A stretch of DNA of 16,251 nucleotides from Bacteroidota bacterium (GTDB taxonomy: Bacteria; Zhuqueibacterota; JdFR-76; DREG01): assembly GCA_030624545.1 (NCBI GenBank), contig JAUXJX010000005.1, positions 1 through 16,251 on the forward strand, in the 5' to 3' direction. Below the pieces are notes generated by a model. That model was not told the DNA's origin. It did no database searches and saw nothing but the letters and a program-made list of their open reading frames with translations. The translations under genes and the position numbers were made by a program. Position 1 is the stretch's first letter. Each line of letters begins with the position of its first letter. This document shows, in pieces, positions 7,525-15,606 of this stretch.

Positions 7525-9501
7525 CTATTTGATGTAGCCCATTGACCTTAATCGATTGAGCGTTTCGTTGTCGTGCTCTGGACCATCTTCGTAGATTTTT
7601 CCGGGGGTGTAGACCAATTCCCGATCTTCAAAATTTCTTTCGATCCAACTTGTTAAGGTCTGCTTAAGAGAATCTGCTATTTCCGGTTCGATTTCAATTC
7701 GATTGACCTGTTCATTTGGATCCGATAGAATGTGATAAAGTTCAAATTCCTGCCGATTCTCCCTCGTTTTCAAAATTATTTTCCAATCGCCATCTCTGAT
7801 GGTAAAGAAATTTTGTTTACTGCCAAAGTACATGCCATATGCCACGGAATTCCAATCTGGATCTTTGCCATAAATCAAAGATAGAGCACTTTTGCCTTGA
7901 AATTGAGCCGGTTCCGGTATCTCTAATATGTCAAGAATCGTCGGTGCGATGTCAATACTCTCAATCACTTCTGAAATTCTTTTGGTTTCTGGCAGCTTAG
8001 CCGGAAAGAACAATATTAACGGAATATGTAAACTAGAATCATAGACCCCATGATGCTTGTATTTGGCAGGGTGCTCATAGAGATTTTCCCCGTGATCTGA
8101 AGTGATGATCAATAATGAGTTCTCCAAAAGATCTAAAGATTCTAATTTGTCAATGACTCGCTTTACTTGATAGTCTGAATAGGCCACCTCGCCGTCATAC
8201 AGTGCTTCATAATATCTTTGGTCTTCTTCCGACAATCTGAAATTCTTGCCATTTATCAATTCAATTTGCTCCATACTGCCATCAGCTATACCTGTGTAAT
8301 TGTTAGCAAAGCGCTTTAGGAATTTGTTATTTGGGTCATAAGGTGCATGTGGATACAGCCACTGTACCCATAAAAAAAACGGCCCACTCTTATTCTTATC
8401 TAGCCATGAAAGTGCAAAATGCGTAAATATATCGTTGCGACTAAGATAATCAAAAAGTCTCACAATACTGAATGAATGAACCCACATTTCCCAGGTTGTA
8501 TTCTCATAGTCAAAGTCTGCTAAATCAATAAAAGTATCAAATCCGAGATCGAAATTGTGTCGATTTCCAACAAGAGAGTTGGTCACAAATGCTCCGGTTC
8601 TATACCCATTAGCCTTCAATATTTTTGCCAGCGTCTCCAATTTGGGATCCAAGTGATTACCATTAGGGAATGCGCCACTCAAATGAGGATACATTGATGT
8701 CATGATAGACGCGTGAGACGGCAATGACGATGGCCATTGCACATACGCCTGTTCAAACAAAACGCCTCGCTTAGCGATGCTATCAATTGAGGGTGTTGTA
8801 TCTTTGTTGTATCCGTAACACCCCAAACGGTCTGCCCGCAACGTATCGATTATGAGCATTATTACATTTGGCTTTGAGATTATGGCACTGGATTCAGAAG
8901 ACACATTTGGAGCAAGTGCCACTACCAATATAGCTAACCACCCAATGGCTAAGAAACGTGATGACCTCTTCTTTACCAGATCAAGTTTTGTTAGTTTGGA
9001 AAAGGATATTCGTGTGGCAACCTCAGATAAGACGATAGAAAAAATGAAAACAAGTATGTTGGCTAAGACCTTAGTGGAGGATGTGGAATCACTAATATTG
9101 TAGTTAATCCAAAAACCCAATGTAACAAAAATCCCCACAAAATAATTAAATCTCCAAAACCAACATTCCGGATTAGATTCCTCAGATTGTGAGCTAAGTT
9201 TTCCCCAAAAAGCACACAAAATAGGCAACATAAGTGAATTGATTGCAAGCATAAATAACATATAGATAAAAATGCCTATACTAGCAATTTTGACCAAGTC
9301 TGTCAAAATTAAATATTGCGGAGAGTTATTTGATAAGACATGAAAGGCAATCCGTAATCCCTCGAAGGCCCCGATAAGAAAGCCAACAATCAAAGCTATT
9401 CTTGATGACGATTTGAAGATTTGCGAAGACCAAAAATTGGAATTTCTTGATCGGTTATCATTCACTGTTGCTTTCCTTCCGAAAATTCTTGATAAGTCCA
9501 T
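7525..9501 (-). CDS. Membrane-anchored sulfatase-superfamily protein
   Basis: The 658-residue product has five or six hydrophobic segments in residues 33-200, then a periplasmic alkaline-phosphatase/sulfatase-superfamily domain (about 211-600). Metal-site segments are visible: I-I-D-T-L-R-A-D (217-224), S-D-H-G-E-N (468-473) and K-H-H-G (482-485). The active-site segment is S-L-P-S-H (259-263), followed by A-S-I-M-T-S-M-Y-P-H. Classical sulfatases have C/S-x-P-x-R here, with the first residue made into formylglycine; in this protein the first residue is Ser and Arg is replaced by His. The layout, membrane part first, recalls EptA/LtaS-type phosphotransferases, although the catalytic region is sulfatase-like. 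Removal or transfer of a sulfate or phosphate-type group on the glycan is the likely job. It starts at ATG with no clear Shine-Dalgarno and sits between two PMT-like genes. Confidence 0.82.
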   Translation of the reverse strand: MDLSRIFGRKATVNDNRSRNSNFWSSQIFKSSSRIALIVGFLIGAFEGLRIAFHVLSNNSPQYLILTDLVKIASIGIFIYMLFMLAINSLMLPILCAFWGKLSSQSEESNPECWFWRFNYFVGIFVTLGFWINYNISDSTSSTKVLANILVFIFSIVLSEVATRISFSKLTKLDLVKKRSSRFLAIGWLAILVVALAPNVSSESSAIISKPNVIMLIIDTLRADRLGCYGYNKDTTPSIDSIAKRGVLFEQAYVQWPSSLPSHASIMTSMYPHLSGAFPNGNHLDPKLETLAKILKANGYRTGAFVTNSLVGNRHNFDLGFDTFIDLADFDYENTTWEMWVHSFSIVRLFDYLSRNDIFTHFALSWLDKNKSGPFFLWVQWLYPHAPYDPNNKFLKRFANNYTGIADGSMEQIELINGKNFRLSEEDQRYYEALYDGEVAYSDYQVKRVIDKLESLDLLENSLLIITSDHGENLYEHPAKYKHHGVYDSSLHIPLILFFPAKLPETKRISEVIESIDIAPTILDILEIPEPAQFQGKSALSLIYGKDPDWNSVAYGMYFGSKQNFFTIRDGDWKIILKTRENRQEFELYHILSDPNEQVNRIEIEPEIADSLKQTLTSWIERNFEDRELVYTPGKIYEDGPEHDNETLNRLRSMGYIK

Positions 9502-9547
9502 TCTAATAGTCTAAGGTAGTAATTTATTGAGGGACCACCCCAATTCC

Positions 9548-11221
9548 TTAAATCGACCAATTGTAAACAACCACGGTCTTCTTTTCATCAGACCAGACTT
9601 TGTTAAGATGAATTTGAATGAATTGCGACAATTCATCAGAAACATATTGCACCTTATTCATCCTATAAGTATCCGCTATCAACCATCCCCGCGAATGCTT
9701 AGCCATGATCTTCCGCAAGTCACTAACCGACTTAATCGATGGAACATTGGTATAAAACTCTTTATATCGACCGTTGGTGGATGACGTTTCCCATTTCAGA
9801 GATTCATCCAAATGTGCCAGGTTTAGATTGTAATCTACTTCGCCTAAGTAGAACAGAGTAGTAAGGGGTAACGTTGAAATAATGGCATCGTCAGACATTT
9901 CGTATTGAGCCACCATGTTAGCGGCGCCCTTCCAATCGTAATGGGTAATGGCGCCGTTATTTCCCGCCGACCCGATGTCCGGAATCTTCACAGCAACACG
10001 AAACCACACGGTTAGCGGAATACAGAGGACAAACAGTCCTATAATGGCATATCTAACAAATCTCGGATTTAGCCTCTTGCTGAAGCCCCCCCCTTTCTTA
10101 AGTCGACCCAAAAGGCCTGATAATTCAGTTTCAAAGAAATTATATATGCCATAGGCAATAATCAACAAGAAGAAGGGGTAAATATTAAAGACGTAGTTTG
10201 AGACTTTGTAAGAAAAAACAAAAGAGTGGAAAAACAGGGGGACAATGAATGCCAAGACGCAAAAGATCGCATTTTTATTTAACCGGATGAAGGCCTGAAT
10301 GGCCCCAAGCAGAAATAGGGCGGCCAAAGGGAATTGGTCGCTGGCCGTCAAAAACCAAAAGTAATAGTGCGAATCTTCCATCCTGATATTTCTGGCCCAA
10401 TCTGGATGAAACTCCAATGCATATTGGACAAAGGCAGATAGATTAAATGCCGCCAAGCCAATCAGAATTGCCCCTGCCATGGCAGCCCCGCAAACAGCAT
10501 ATTTAGACGAAAGACTTACCGCAAATCCCTCATCAAATGATTGGCCAAAAAAGCAGATCGCACAATAGACTAACAAGGTCGCGGCAAACAATCCTGTTAA
10601 CAGATGCACCTTGAGAGAAATAATAAAGACCAAACCGCTTAACAACAGCCAGGGCCACTGTAATCCGCGATTCTGCAGATAGATGTTCAGTTTTGCGAGG
10701 ACACCAGTCTTTTCTTCCGGAACGTTTTTGAAGGCTTTGTTCGCCTCAAACCCTTTATGAAATAGGAAGACCGCCAGCAAGAACAAGAATTGAAACAGCG
10801 TGTACATTCTGCTCGTTCTAGACCAACCGATAGCCGGATGTGCAAACGTTAGAAAAAAAGCAGCTATCAATCCAACCCTGCGACTAAAAAGGTCTCGACC
10901 CACAATGTAGATGAGTAGGATGGAGAATAGCCCAAGAATCGCACTGCCAAACCGCGCAGAAAATTCGCTCACGCCAAACAGTGAGAATGACCATCCGACC
11001 AATTTTGAATAGATTAAGGATCTGCCATTTGCAACCCCAGAGGGAAATGTTGGATTTTCCCCCTCGCTGAGCGCCATGCCGGCATACACATGATTCAACT
11101 CATCAACCCAAAAACTGGGTTTCCCGAGGTTGAAAAACCGTAAATATATTCCGCTCAGCAATAAAATCACTAAAATGGACACCGTGATTTTATCGGATAA
11201 GCGCCTTTCCTGGAGGCTCAT
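9548..11221 (-). CDS. PMT_2 / GT39-like polytopic glycosyltransferase
   Basis: This 557-residue, multi-spanning membrane protein resembles bacterial GT39/GT83 enzymes that transfer sugar from a polyprenyl-phosphate donor on the periplasmic side. The first extracytoplasmic loop has F-W-V-D-E-L-N-H (D40-E41, the expected acidic pair). W-S-R-T-S-R-M-Y (133-140) matches the R-M-Y segment common in this family. Roughly ten to twelve hydrophobic segments run to about residue 405, followed by a soluble domain of about 150 residues. The ATG overlaps the TGA of the upstream GT2 gene by four bases (ATGA), and there is no clear Shine-Dalgarno, so translation is probably coupled. No gene making a polyprenyl-phosphate-sugar donor is visible in this window. 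The second PMT-like gene at 7473-5809 is similar in design but clearly different in sequence. Confidence 0.83.
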   Translation of the reverse strand: MSLQERRLSDKITVSILVILLLSGIYLRFFNLGKPSFWVDELNHVYAGMALSEGENPTFPSGVANGRSLIYSKLVGWSFSLFGVSEFSARFGSAILGLFSILLIYIVGRDLFSRRVGLIAAFFLTFAHPAIGWSRTSRMYTLFQFLFLLAVFLFHKGFEANKAFKNVPEEKTGVLAKLNIYLQNRGLQWPWLLLSGLVFIISLKVHLLTGLFAATLLVYCAICFFGQSFDEGFAVSLSSKYAVCGAAMAGAILIGLAAFNLSAFVQYALEFHPDWARNIRMEDSHYYFWFLTASDQFPLAALFLLGAIQAFIRLNKNAIFCVLAFIVPLFFHSFVFSYKVSNYVFNIYPFFLLIIAYGIYNFFETELSGLLGRLKKGGGFSKRLNPRFVRYAIIGLFVLCIPLTVWFRVAVKIPDIGSAGNNGAITHYDWKGAANMVAQYEMSDDAIISTLPLTTLFYLGEVDYNLNLAHLDESLKWETSSTNGRYKEFYTNVPSIKSVSDLRKIMAKHSRGWLIADTYRMNKVQYVSDELSQFIQIHLNKVWSDEKKTVVVYNWSI

Positions 11222-12120
11222 GTTTGTTTTGTGTTTTTGGAGAGTTTAACCCCGCAGTAGAAGCCGTAGCTCCAGACCAGGGACCCCACGAAAAAGATCG
11301 GATAGATAATTAGGAACTCAAAAAACTGTTGGACGACCCTTTTGAAGGAGTTTTGGAAGATAAACCGAAGCGTTCTTGCAGTTCTGATCCATGGCAAAAT
11401 GGGAAAGGCATAAGGAATTTTGACAAAAAAGCCACCCGGCATGGGCATGATTCTACGAACTATTGCCGCATACTTGCCCAGAACAAATTGATTCCTAAGA
11501 TAAGGATTCCATCTGTTTCTGTTCAGGTGCTTCACTTTCACGCTGGGATCGAATACGATCTTAAAGCCTTTCTCGGTCAGTTGATGCGCCAGAAGGGCGT
11601 CCTCAGAAGCTCGCACATCCGGAAAACCACCGATTTGTTCAAAAATGGTTCTCTGAATTGAAAAGTTGCACGATGGCAAAAAGCGAATCTCTCTTTTAGG
11701 AGAATTCGAAGAAAATTCGCGAAACTCTATGTAATATTCCGCCCGGCTGATCAAGCTTTCGGGCCTTCCATTCTCAACGCCTCCACCGACAATTTGAGTG
11801 CCCGATTCAAAATTCTCTACAACGCCGCGCAGCCAGGATTCATCGGGAATGCAGTCGGAATCAGTGAACGCCAAAATGTCGCCTTTGGCTTGCTTTGCTC
11901 CAATATTCCTGGCTTTGCCCGGAATCGCTTTTTCCTTCAAATGGAAAAGCTTAACTTCAGGGAAGGACTCCTGAATGACTTTCTCTGTCCCATCTGAAGA
12001 ACTGTCGACAACCACTACTTCAAATTCTTCCCCTACATTCTGCGAAAGAACGGCCTTTAGACAATGTTGAATTGTAGTGGAGGAATTGAAGGATGGAATG
12101 ATAACGGAAATTCTTTTCAT
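11218..12120 (-). CDS. Glycosyltransferase family 2 (GT-A fold)
   Basis: The 300-residue product is a GT2-type inverting glycosyltransferase. It begins with I-S-V-I-I-P-S-F-N (4-12), has the nucleotide-binding Asp in V-V-V-D-S-S-S-D-G-T (D39), the metal-binding D-S-D (87-89) followed by C-I-P-D-E-S-W-L, and an acidic catalytic-region segment A-S-E-D-A-L-L (171-177). A single hydrophobic stretch near residues 268-290 would hold the C-terminus at the membrane. It starts at ATG 70 bases after the AKR-like gene with no obvious Shine-Dalgarno and overlaps the PMT-like gene by four bases. The role is adding a sugar to the lipid-linked intermediate on the cytoplasmic side; the sugar cannot be predicted. 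Confidence 0.88.
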   Translation of the reverse strand: MKRISVIIPSFNSSTTIQHCLKAVLSQNVGEEFEVVVVDSSSDGTEKVIQESFPEVKLFHLKEKAIPGKARNIGAKQAKGDILAFTDSDCIPDESWLRGVVENFESGTQIVGGGVENGRPESLISRAEYYIEFREFSSNSPKREIRFLPSCNFSIQRTIFEQIGGFPDVRASEDALLAHQLTEKGFKIVFDPSVKVKHLNRNRWNPYLRNQFVLGKYAAIVRRIMPMPGGFFVKIPYAFPILPWIRTARTLRFIFQNSFKRVVQQFFEFLIIYPIFFVGSLVWSYGFYCGVKLSKNTKQT

Positions 12121-12190
12121 TCAGCAATAACAACAAGAAAAGTGGGAAATTCAGTTGGTGCAGGCTTCGACAATTATAGAGGGCAGAATT

Positions 12191-13096
12191 CTAACTGCTA
12201 ATTGGCTCTTCTATTTGTTGACGTTTCTTGATCTGCATACGGATCTCATCAAATGTTTCGACGGCATGATGCGTTGTGGAGACACCCACCACTACAGATT
12301 CGACGCAGGGCAGGGAGAAAACATATTCATAGGCTTCCTTGGGTTTCAAATAACCGGCAGCAAGGGTACTCATTGCCAGAAGCTGCAACTTGTTTGATTT
12401 GAGACAGGCCTCGAACGCATCAAGAGACGGGTTCACCTGGTATCCCAGCTTATTGATTGAAGCCATTATCAATGGATTCTCAATACCGACTCCTTTTAGC
12501 GCCTCCACCAGTTTGGGGAGGTTCTTGGTACAAAATGCCGGAATGGCGTTGTATTTGTTTTGCACATGATCCGCGTAAATTTCGAAGATATTCGGAACAT
12601 CCCAACCCAGAACGAGATCCGTTACTACATCATGCAAGAATATGGCCTTTAGATTAAGTTTGGCATACTGCGCTACTTCGAAATCGATAAGCGCGACCAG
12701 GAGTTTTTTGACGTCTTTGGATATGAGACCCAAACCGCCGCGCCAAAAGGTCCCCAGCTTGTCCCCGAATGTAGTTCCTCCCAATGAATCTTTAACAATG
12801 TTTACCAGGCCTTTCTCGTTCGCCTGCCTCACATATTTTGCAGCATACGGCACAAGCAAATAAATTCCAAGGCCATCTTTCAATCTGCTGTCGTGCAGAA
12901 TCTCTTCGGCGACAAGTGAGGCCCGTTCGTGGGTCGACATCATCATGGCCTTCGCACCATGATCAAAAGAAAAATTTATGATATGCTTGATCCGACTGGT
13001 GTCATTGAAATATGCATGTTTTTCATTGCCCCTTTGGGCCGCCAGATGATTTACACCAAAGAATTGATTGTGCCCCAGAATTATGCGATCTATCAT
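12191..13096 (-). CDS. Aldo-keto-reductase-fold protein of unknown reaction
   Basis: I recognise an AKR-like TIM barrel of 301 residues but not a characterised enzyme. A late strand L-K-A-I-F-L-H-D (149-156) matches the strand that carries the AKR catalytic His (H155). L-A-M-S-T-L-A-A-G-Y-L (240-250) fits the i-a-y-s-P-L-x-x-G-x-L segment, and V-E-S-V-V-V-G-V-S (266-273) fits the C-terminal cofactor-phosphate loop. The segment where AKRs show D-T-A-x-x-Y-G reads A-M-M-M-S-T-H-E-R (50-58), so Asp and Tyr are apparently lost. The N-terminus L-G-H-N-Q-F-F-G-V-N-H (7-17) is distinctive. It starts at ATG with AAGGG eight bases upstream and lies 17 bases after the Gfo/Idh/MocA gene, suggesting both work on the same sugar. 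It may bind NAD(P) without being an ordinary reductase. Confidence 0.65.
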   Translation of the reverse strand: MIDRIILGHNQFFGVNHLAAQRGNEKHAYFNDTSRIKHIINFSFDHGAKAMMMSTHERASLVAEEILHDSRLKDGLGIYLLVPYAAKYVRQANEKGLVNIVKDSLGGTTFGDKLGTFWRGGLGLISKDVKKLLVALIDFEVAQYAKLNLKAIFLHDVVTDLVLGWDVPNIFEIYADHVQNKYNAIPAFCTKNLPKLVEALKGVGIENPLIMASINKLGYQVNPSLDAFEACLKSNKLQLLAMSTLAAGYLKPKEAYEYVFSLPCVESVVVGVSTTHHAVETFDEIRMQIKKRQQIEEPISS

Positions 13097-13113
13097 GCCT
13101 TTGTCCCTTTTGG

Positions 13114-14136
13114 CTACTCTACCCTTGTTGGCCTGCCCCGTTTCTGTGCCGAGGAGTAAATGGCGTCAACAATTTTTTGAACTTCATGGGCATTTTTTAC
13201 GTCACTTTTGACCTTTTCAGTCTTTCTTATCGCTTCAATAAAGGCCTTGTCCTGCTTTGTGTATTGCGGACCGCCAACATCAAATTCCACCCCTTCAAAT
13301 AGATCCGGGCGGTTGAGACTGGTCCATCCGGCTTGGTATCCGTTTACATCCACATCCAAAAACAGCTTCACGTAATCATCGTTAACAATCAAATTACCAT
13401 TGGCGGCATTTACCTTAATTGTGATCTCCAAGAGCCGATGGTGCCGTACGCTCCAGGATGAGTCCATCCAACCGGTAACCCCGTCCGAAAACTCAAAATG
13501 AGCATGGGCAAAATCTTCAACTTCCTGCGAATACCAGTTTTTTGTATGTGCAGAAACGTAATCTACCTTGCCAAAATACCATTGAAGCAGATCTATCAAA
13601 TGAGTCGCTTGCCCGACAACAACGCCGCCTCCGGATTCCTTCTTGCTATACCGCCATCCCTTACCTGTTTTGAAAAGCTGGGCAACATATATCGTCGCAT
13701 TAAAATTGATTAGATCACCCAATGCGCCGGAAGCGAGAATTTCTTTCGCCTTTTGAAAAGTCTCAACATAGCGCATCATGTAACCGACCATGGTTACAAG
13801 GTTTCTATCTTCGATGGATTCCACGAGTGCGTCCGCATCAGAACTTTCGAGGCTGAGCGGCTTTTCAAGAAAGAAAGGAATCTCCCGTTCCACACATTCG
13901 GAAGCCATAGGAATGTGCAGGTTGACTGGAGTCGTAATAACAACAGAGTCAGGGTTCTCTTTGTCTAGCATTTTTTTGAAATCGTCATGCGTGCTGACAT
14001 TTTTCAGACTCTTCGCAAAGCCAAGCAGAAATTTGGAAGAATCACAAATCCCACAAAGCTCTACGCCATCCATGGCATTCATAATGCCCGCGTGGAGCAG
14101 CCCCATTTTACCAATACCTACAACAGCAACTCTCAT
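13114..14136 (-). CDS. Gfo/Idh/MocA-family sugar oxidoreductase
   Basis: This 340-residue protein has the standard family length. An N-terminal Rossmann domain starts V-A-V-V-G-I-G-K-M-G (3-12). E-K-P (91-93) supplies the usual catalytic Lys (K92), and G-G-G-V-V-V-G-Q-A-T-H-L-I-D-L (169-183) supplies the active-site His (H179). The position often held by Asp four residues before that His is Gly here. Members of the family oxidise or reduce nucleotide sugars or inositols with NAD(P); in polysaccharide clusters they often act at C3 of a UDP-sugar acid or similar, which is the inferred role. It starts at ATG with GAGGA nine bases upstream. The AKR-like gene follows after 17 bases. Confidence 0.88.
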   Translation of the reverse strand: MRVAVVGIGKMGLLHAGIMNAMDGVELCGICDSSKFLLGFAKSLKNVSTHDDFKKMLDKENPDSVVITTPVNLHIPMASECVEREIPFFLEKPLSLESSDADALVESIEDRNLVTMVGYMMRYVETFQKAKEILASGALGDLINFNATIYVAQLFKTGKGWRYSKKESGGGVVVGQATHLIDLLQWYFGKVDYVSAHTKNWYSQEVEDFAHAHFEFSDGVTGWMDSSWSVRHHRLLEITIKVNAANGNLIVNDDYVKLFLDVDVNGYQAGWTSLNRPDLFEGVEFDVGGPQYTKQDKAFIEAIRKTEKVKSDVKNAHEVQKIVDAIYSSAQKRGRPTRVE

Positions 14137-14184
14137 CGTCCAAAATCCTCAAATGAAATGAACAATTCGGGAAACATCCATCAA

Positions 14185-15342
14185 TTATGAACCGAGCATC
14201 TGTTGATAAACCTCAACGGTTTTGTCGCTTATCGAATCCCAAGAAAACGCTTTGAGCAAAACCTTTGCATCTTCTGCCAGTTTTTTTGAGATATCTTCAT
14301 TGTCGAAGATCTTCATTACCTTTTCAGCCAGTTGATCAGGCCGGTTGGGTTCTGCAATGAACTCTTTGTCCAAAACAAGATCCGGAAGCCCGCCAACATT
14401 CGTAACGACCAATGGTTTGTGGTGCTCCAATGCCACATACCCGATGCCCGTCTGACCATCCATTATCTTATAGGGCAAAAGCACGACATCCGAGGCTGAG
14501 AAGTATTTGCCGACATCCGACGCAGGTATGTACCCGAGGTTAGTCACAAAGTTGTCCTCGACGTTTTTTTCTTTCATGAGTTCGGTATATTTGTCAAATT
14601 TATCCCAGGGTTGGCCGGCGATTATTCCGGTCACTTCGCCATCATAGCGCTCCTTCAAGATCGAGACAGTCAGAATAAAGTCTTCAATACCTTTATATTC
14701 TCTGATGTTGCCGAAGAAAAGCAGTGTTTTTGATTTTTCATTAATTCCTAATTCTTTCTTGGCGGCTTCCGGCGATCCGTTGCTATTGTGTGCTGAACCG
14801 GCAATTCCATGCGAGCCCATCGGCACATGGTGTGTTTTCTCCACGGGAATACCAAATTCCTCCTCCATAAGTTGAACATTTTTTTCAACATGAACAATGA
14901 AGTTGTCCGCGCGCTTCATAACCGCCCTTACCAGGGGAGGCTCATAAAAGACCGGCTCATGCTGAATTGGCGTATGGACGGTAAGGAGAATCTTCTTCCC
15001 TCTTCGCCTTAGAATAGAAAAAGCGGTAACCCAAACCGGAACCGGGGGAAGACTCCAATATTGGGCATGGATCAAATCTCCAGACGCTTGCAGCCCTGCC
15101 TTAACCCAACTGAATGGATTATAAATATTCAAAATCCTGCGAATCTGCAGGTTTTCGCTATCTTGAGCGATGAATTTCTCATCTGAATCCTTGGTGCCGC
15201 CAGGATAAAGAAATTCCGGATAGAGCTTGCTAAACGAGAAGAACTCTATTTCTACCTACTTTGAAAGCGCTTCGACCAAATTCCAACAGTAATAAGCATT
15301 GCCTTTCAGTGGCGGCAACGTTCCAAACATCGAGACTTTCAT
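14185..15342 (-). pseudogene. Glycosyltransferase family 4 interrupted by an amber codon
   Basis: A frame of 385 residues runs from an ATG at 15342, six bases after a perfect AGGAGG, to TAA at 14185, but codon 29 is TAG (15256-15258). The N-terminus M-K-V-S-M-F-G-T-L-P-P-L-K-G is a typical first strand and loop of GT4, and sequence after the stop continues in frame as a normal GT4: V-H-V-E-K-N (150-155), H-H-V-P-M-G (171-176), F-F-G-N-I-R-E-Y-K-G (209-218), and G-I-G-Y-V-A-L-E-H-H-K-P (299-310). Restart at a later TTG (for example 15132) would drop the first Rossmann strands, so a shortened product is unlikely to work. Read-through, a sequencing error or true inactivation are all possible. 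It follows another damaged glycosyltransferase and precedes the Gfo/Idh gene by 48 bases. Confidence 0.8.
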
Positions 15343-15348
15343 TCAATT

Positions 15349-15354
15349 CCTCCT
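15349..15354 (-). promoter_or_regulatory. Shine-Dalgarno AGGAGG fixing the start of the interrupted GT4 gene
   Basis: AGGAGG lies six bases before the ATG at 15342. It is the strongest ribosome site in the window and shows that the reading frame really begins upstream of the amber codon. Confidence 0.7.
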
Positions 15355-15391
15355 GGCCGTAGGATGAACCATTTCCATCCAGTTTTCAAGA

Positions 15392-15605
15392 TTAATGTGC
15401 AAATTTGTTCCCAGCACATTTCCTAAATAAGCTCTCATATGCATCCGTAATGTGATCCCAGTGTAATTCTTTTCGACACGCTCTTTAGCTTTTTGGCCCG
15501 CCCTTTCTTTACTTTTTCGGGATGATCCATCAAATACTGTATTTTCTCGGCCGGTTCAGGTGCACCGTAGGGAATAAAGATGGATCCCTTTGTAAAGACA
15601 TACAT
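15392..15605 (-). pseudogene. Remnant of a GT4-type glycosyltransferase (deleted and frameshifted)
   Basis: Three short pieces in three frames make sense only together. Frame one, from ATG 15605, gives K-G-S-I-F-I-P-Y-G-A, which looks like the interdomain hinge of GT4 enzymes, followed directly by A-E-K-I-Q-Y-L-M-D-H-P-E-K-V, which looks like the family's C-terminal helix. About the whole second domain is missing between them. The next frame gives A-K-E-R-V-E-K-N-Y, and the last gives W-D-H-I-T-D-A-Y-E-S-L-F-R-K ending in TAA at 15392-15394. These two pieces join as the usual GT4 ending. So I see one large internal deletion and two frameshifts. It sits just downstream of the flippase stop and upstream of the interrupted GT4 gene. 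Domain boundaries are inferred from family pattern. Confidence 0.65.
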
Positions 15606-15606
15606 A

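Noticed and set aside
13790..14161. Open plus-strand frame of 123 codons, rich in Ser
   Set aside because: It is antisense to the Gfo/Idh/MocA gene, whose motifs are unmistakable; the Ser-rich product is what such an antisense frame gives.
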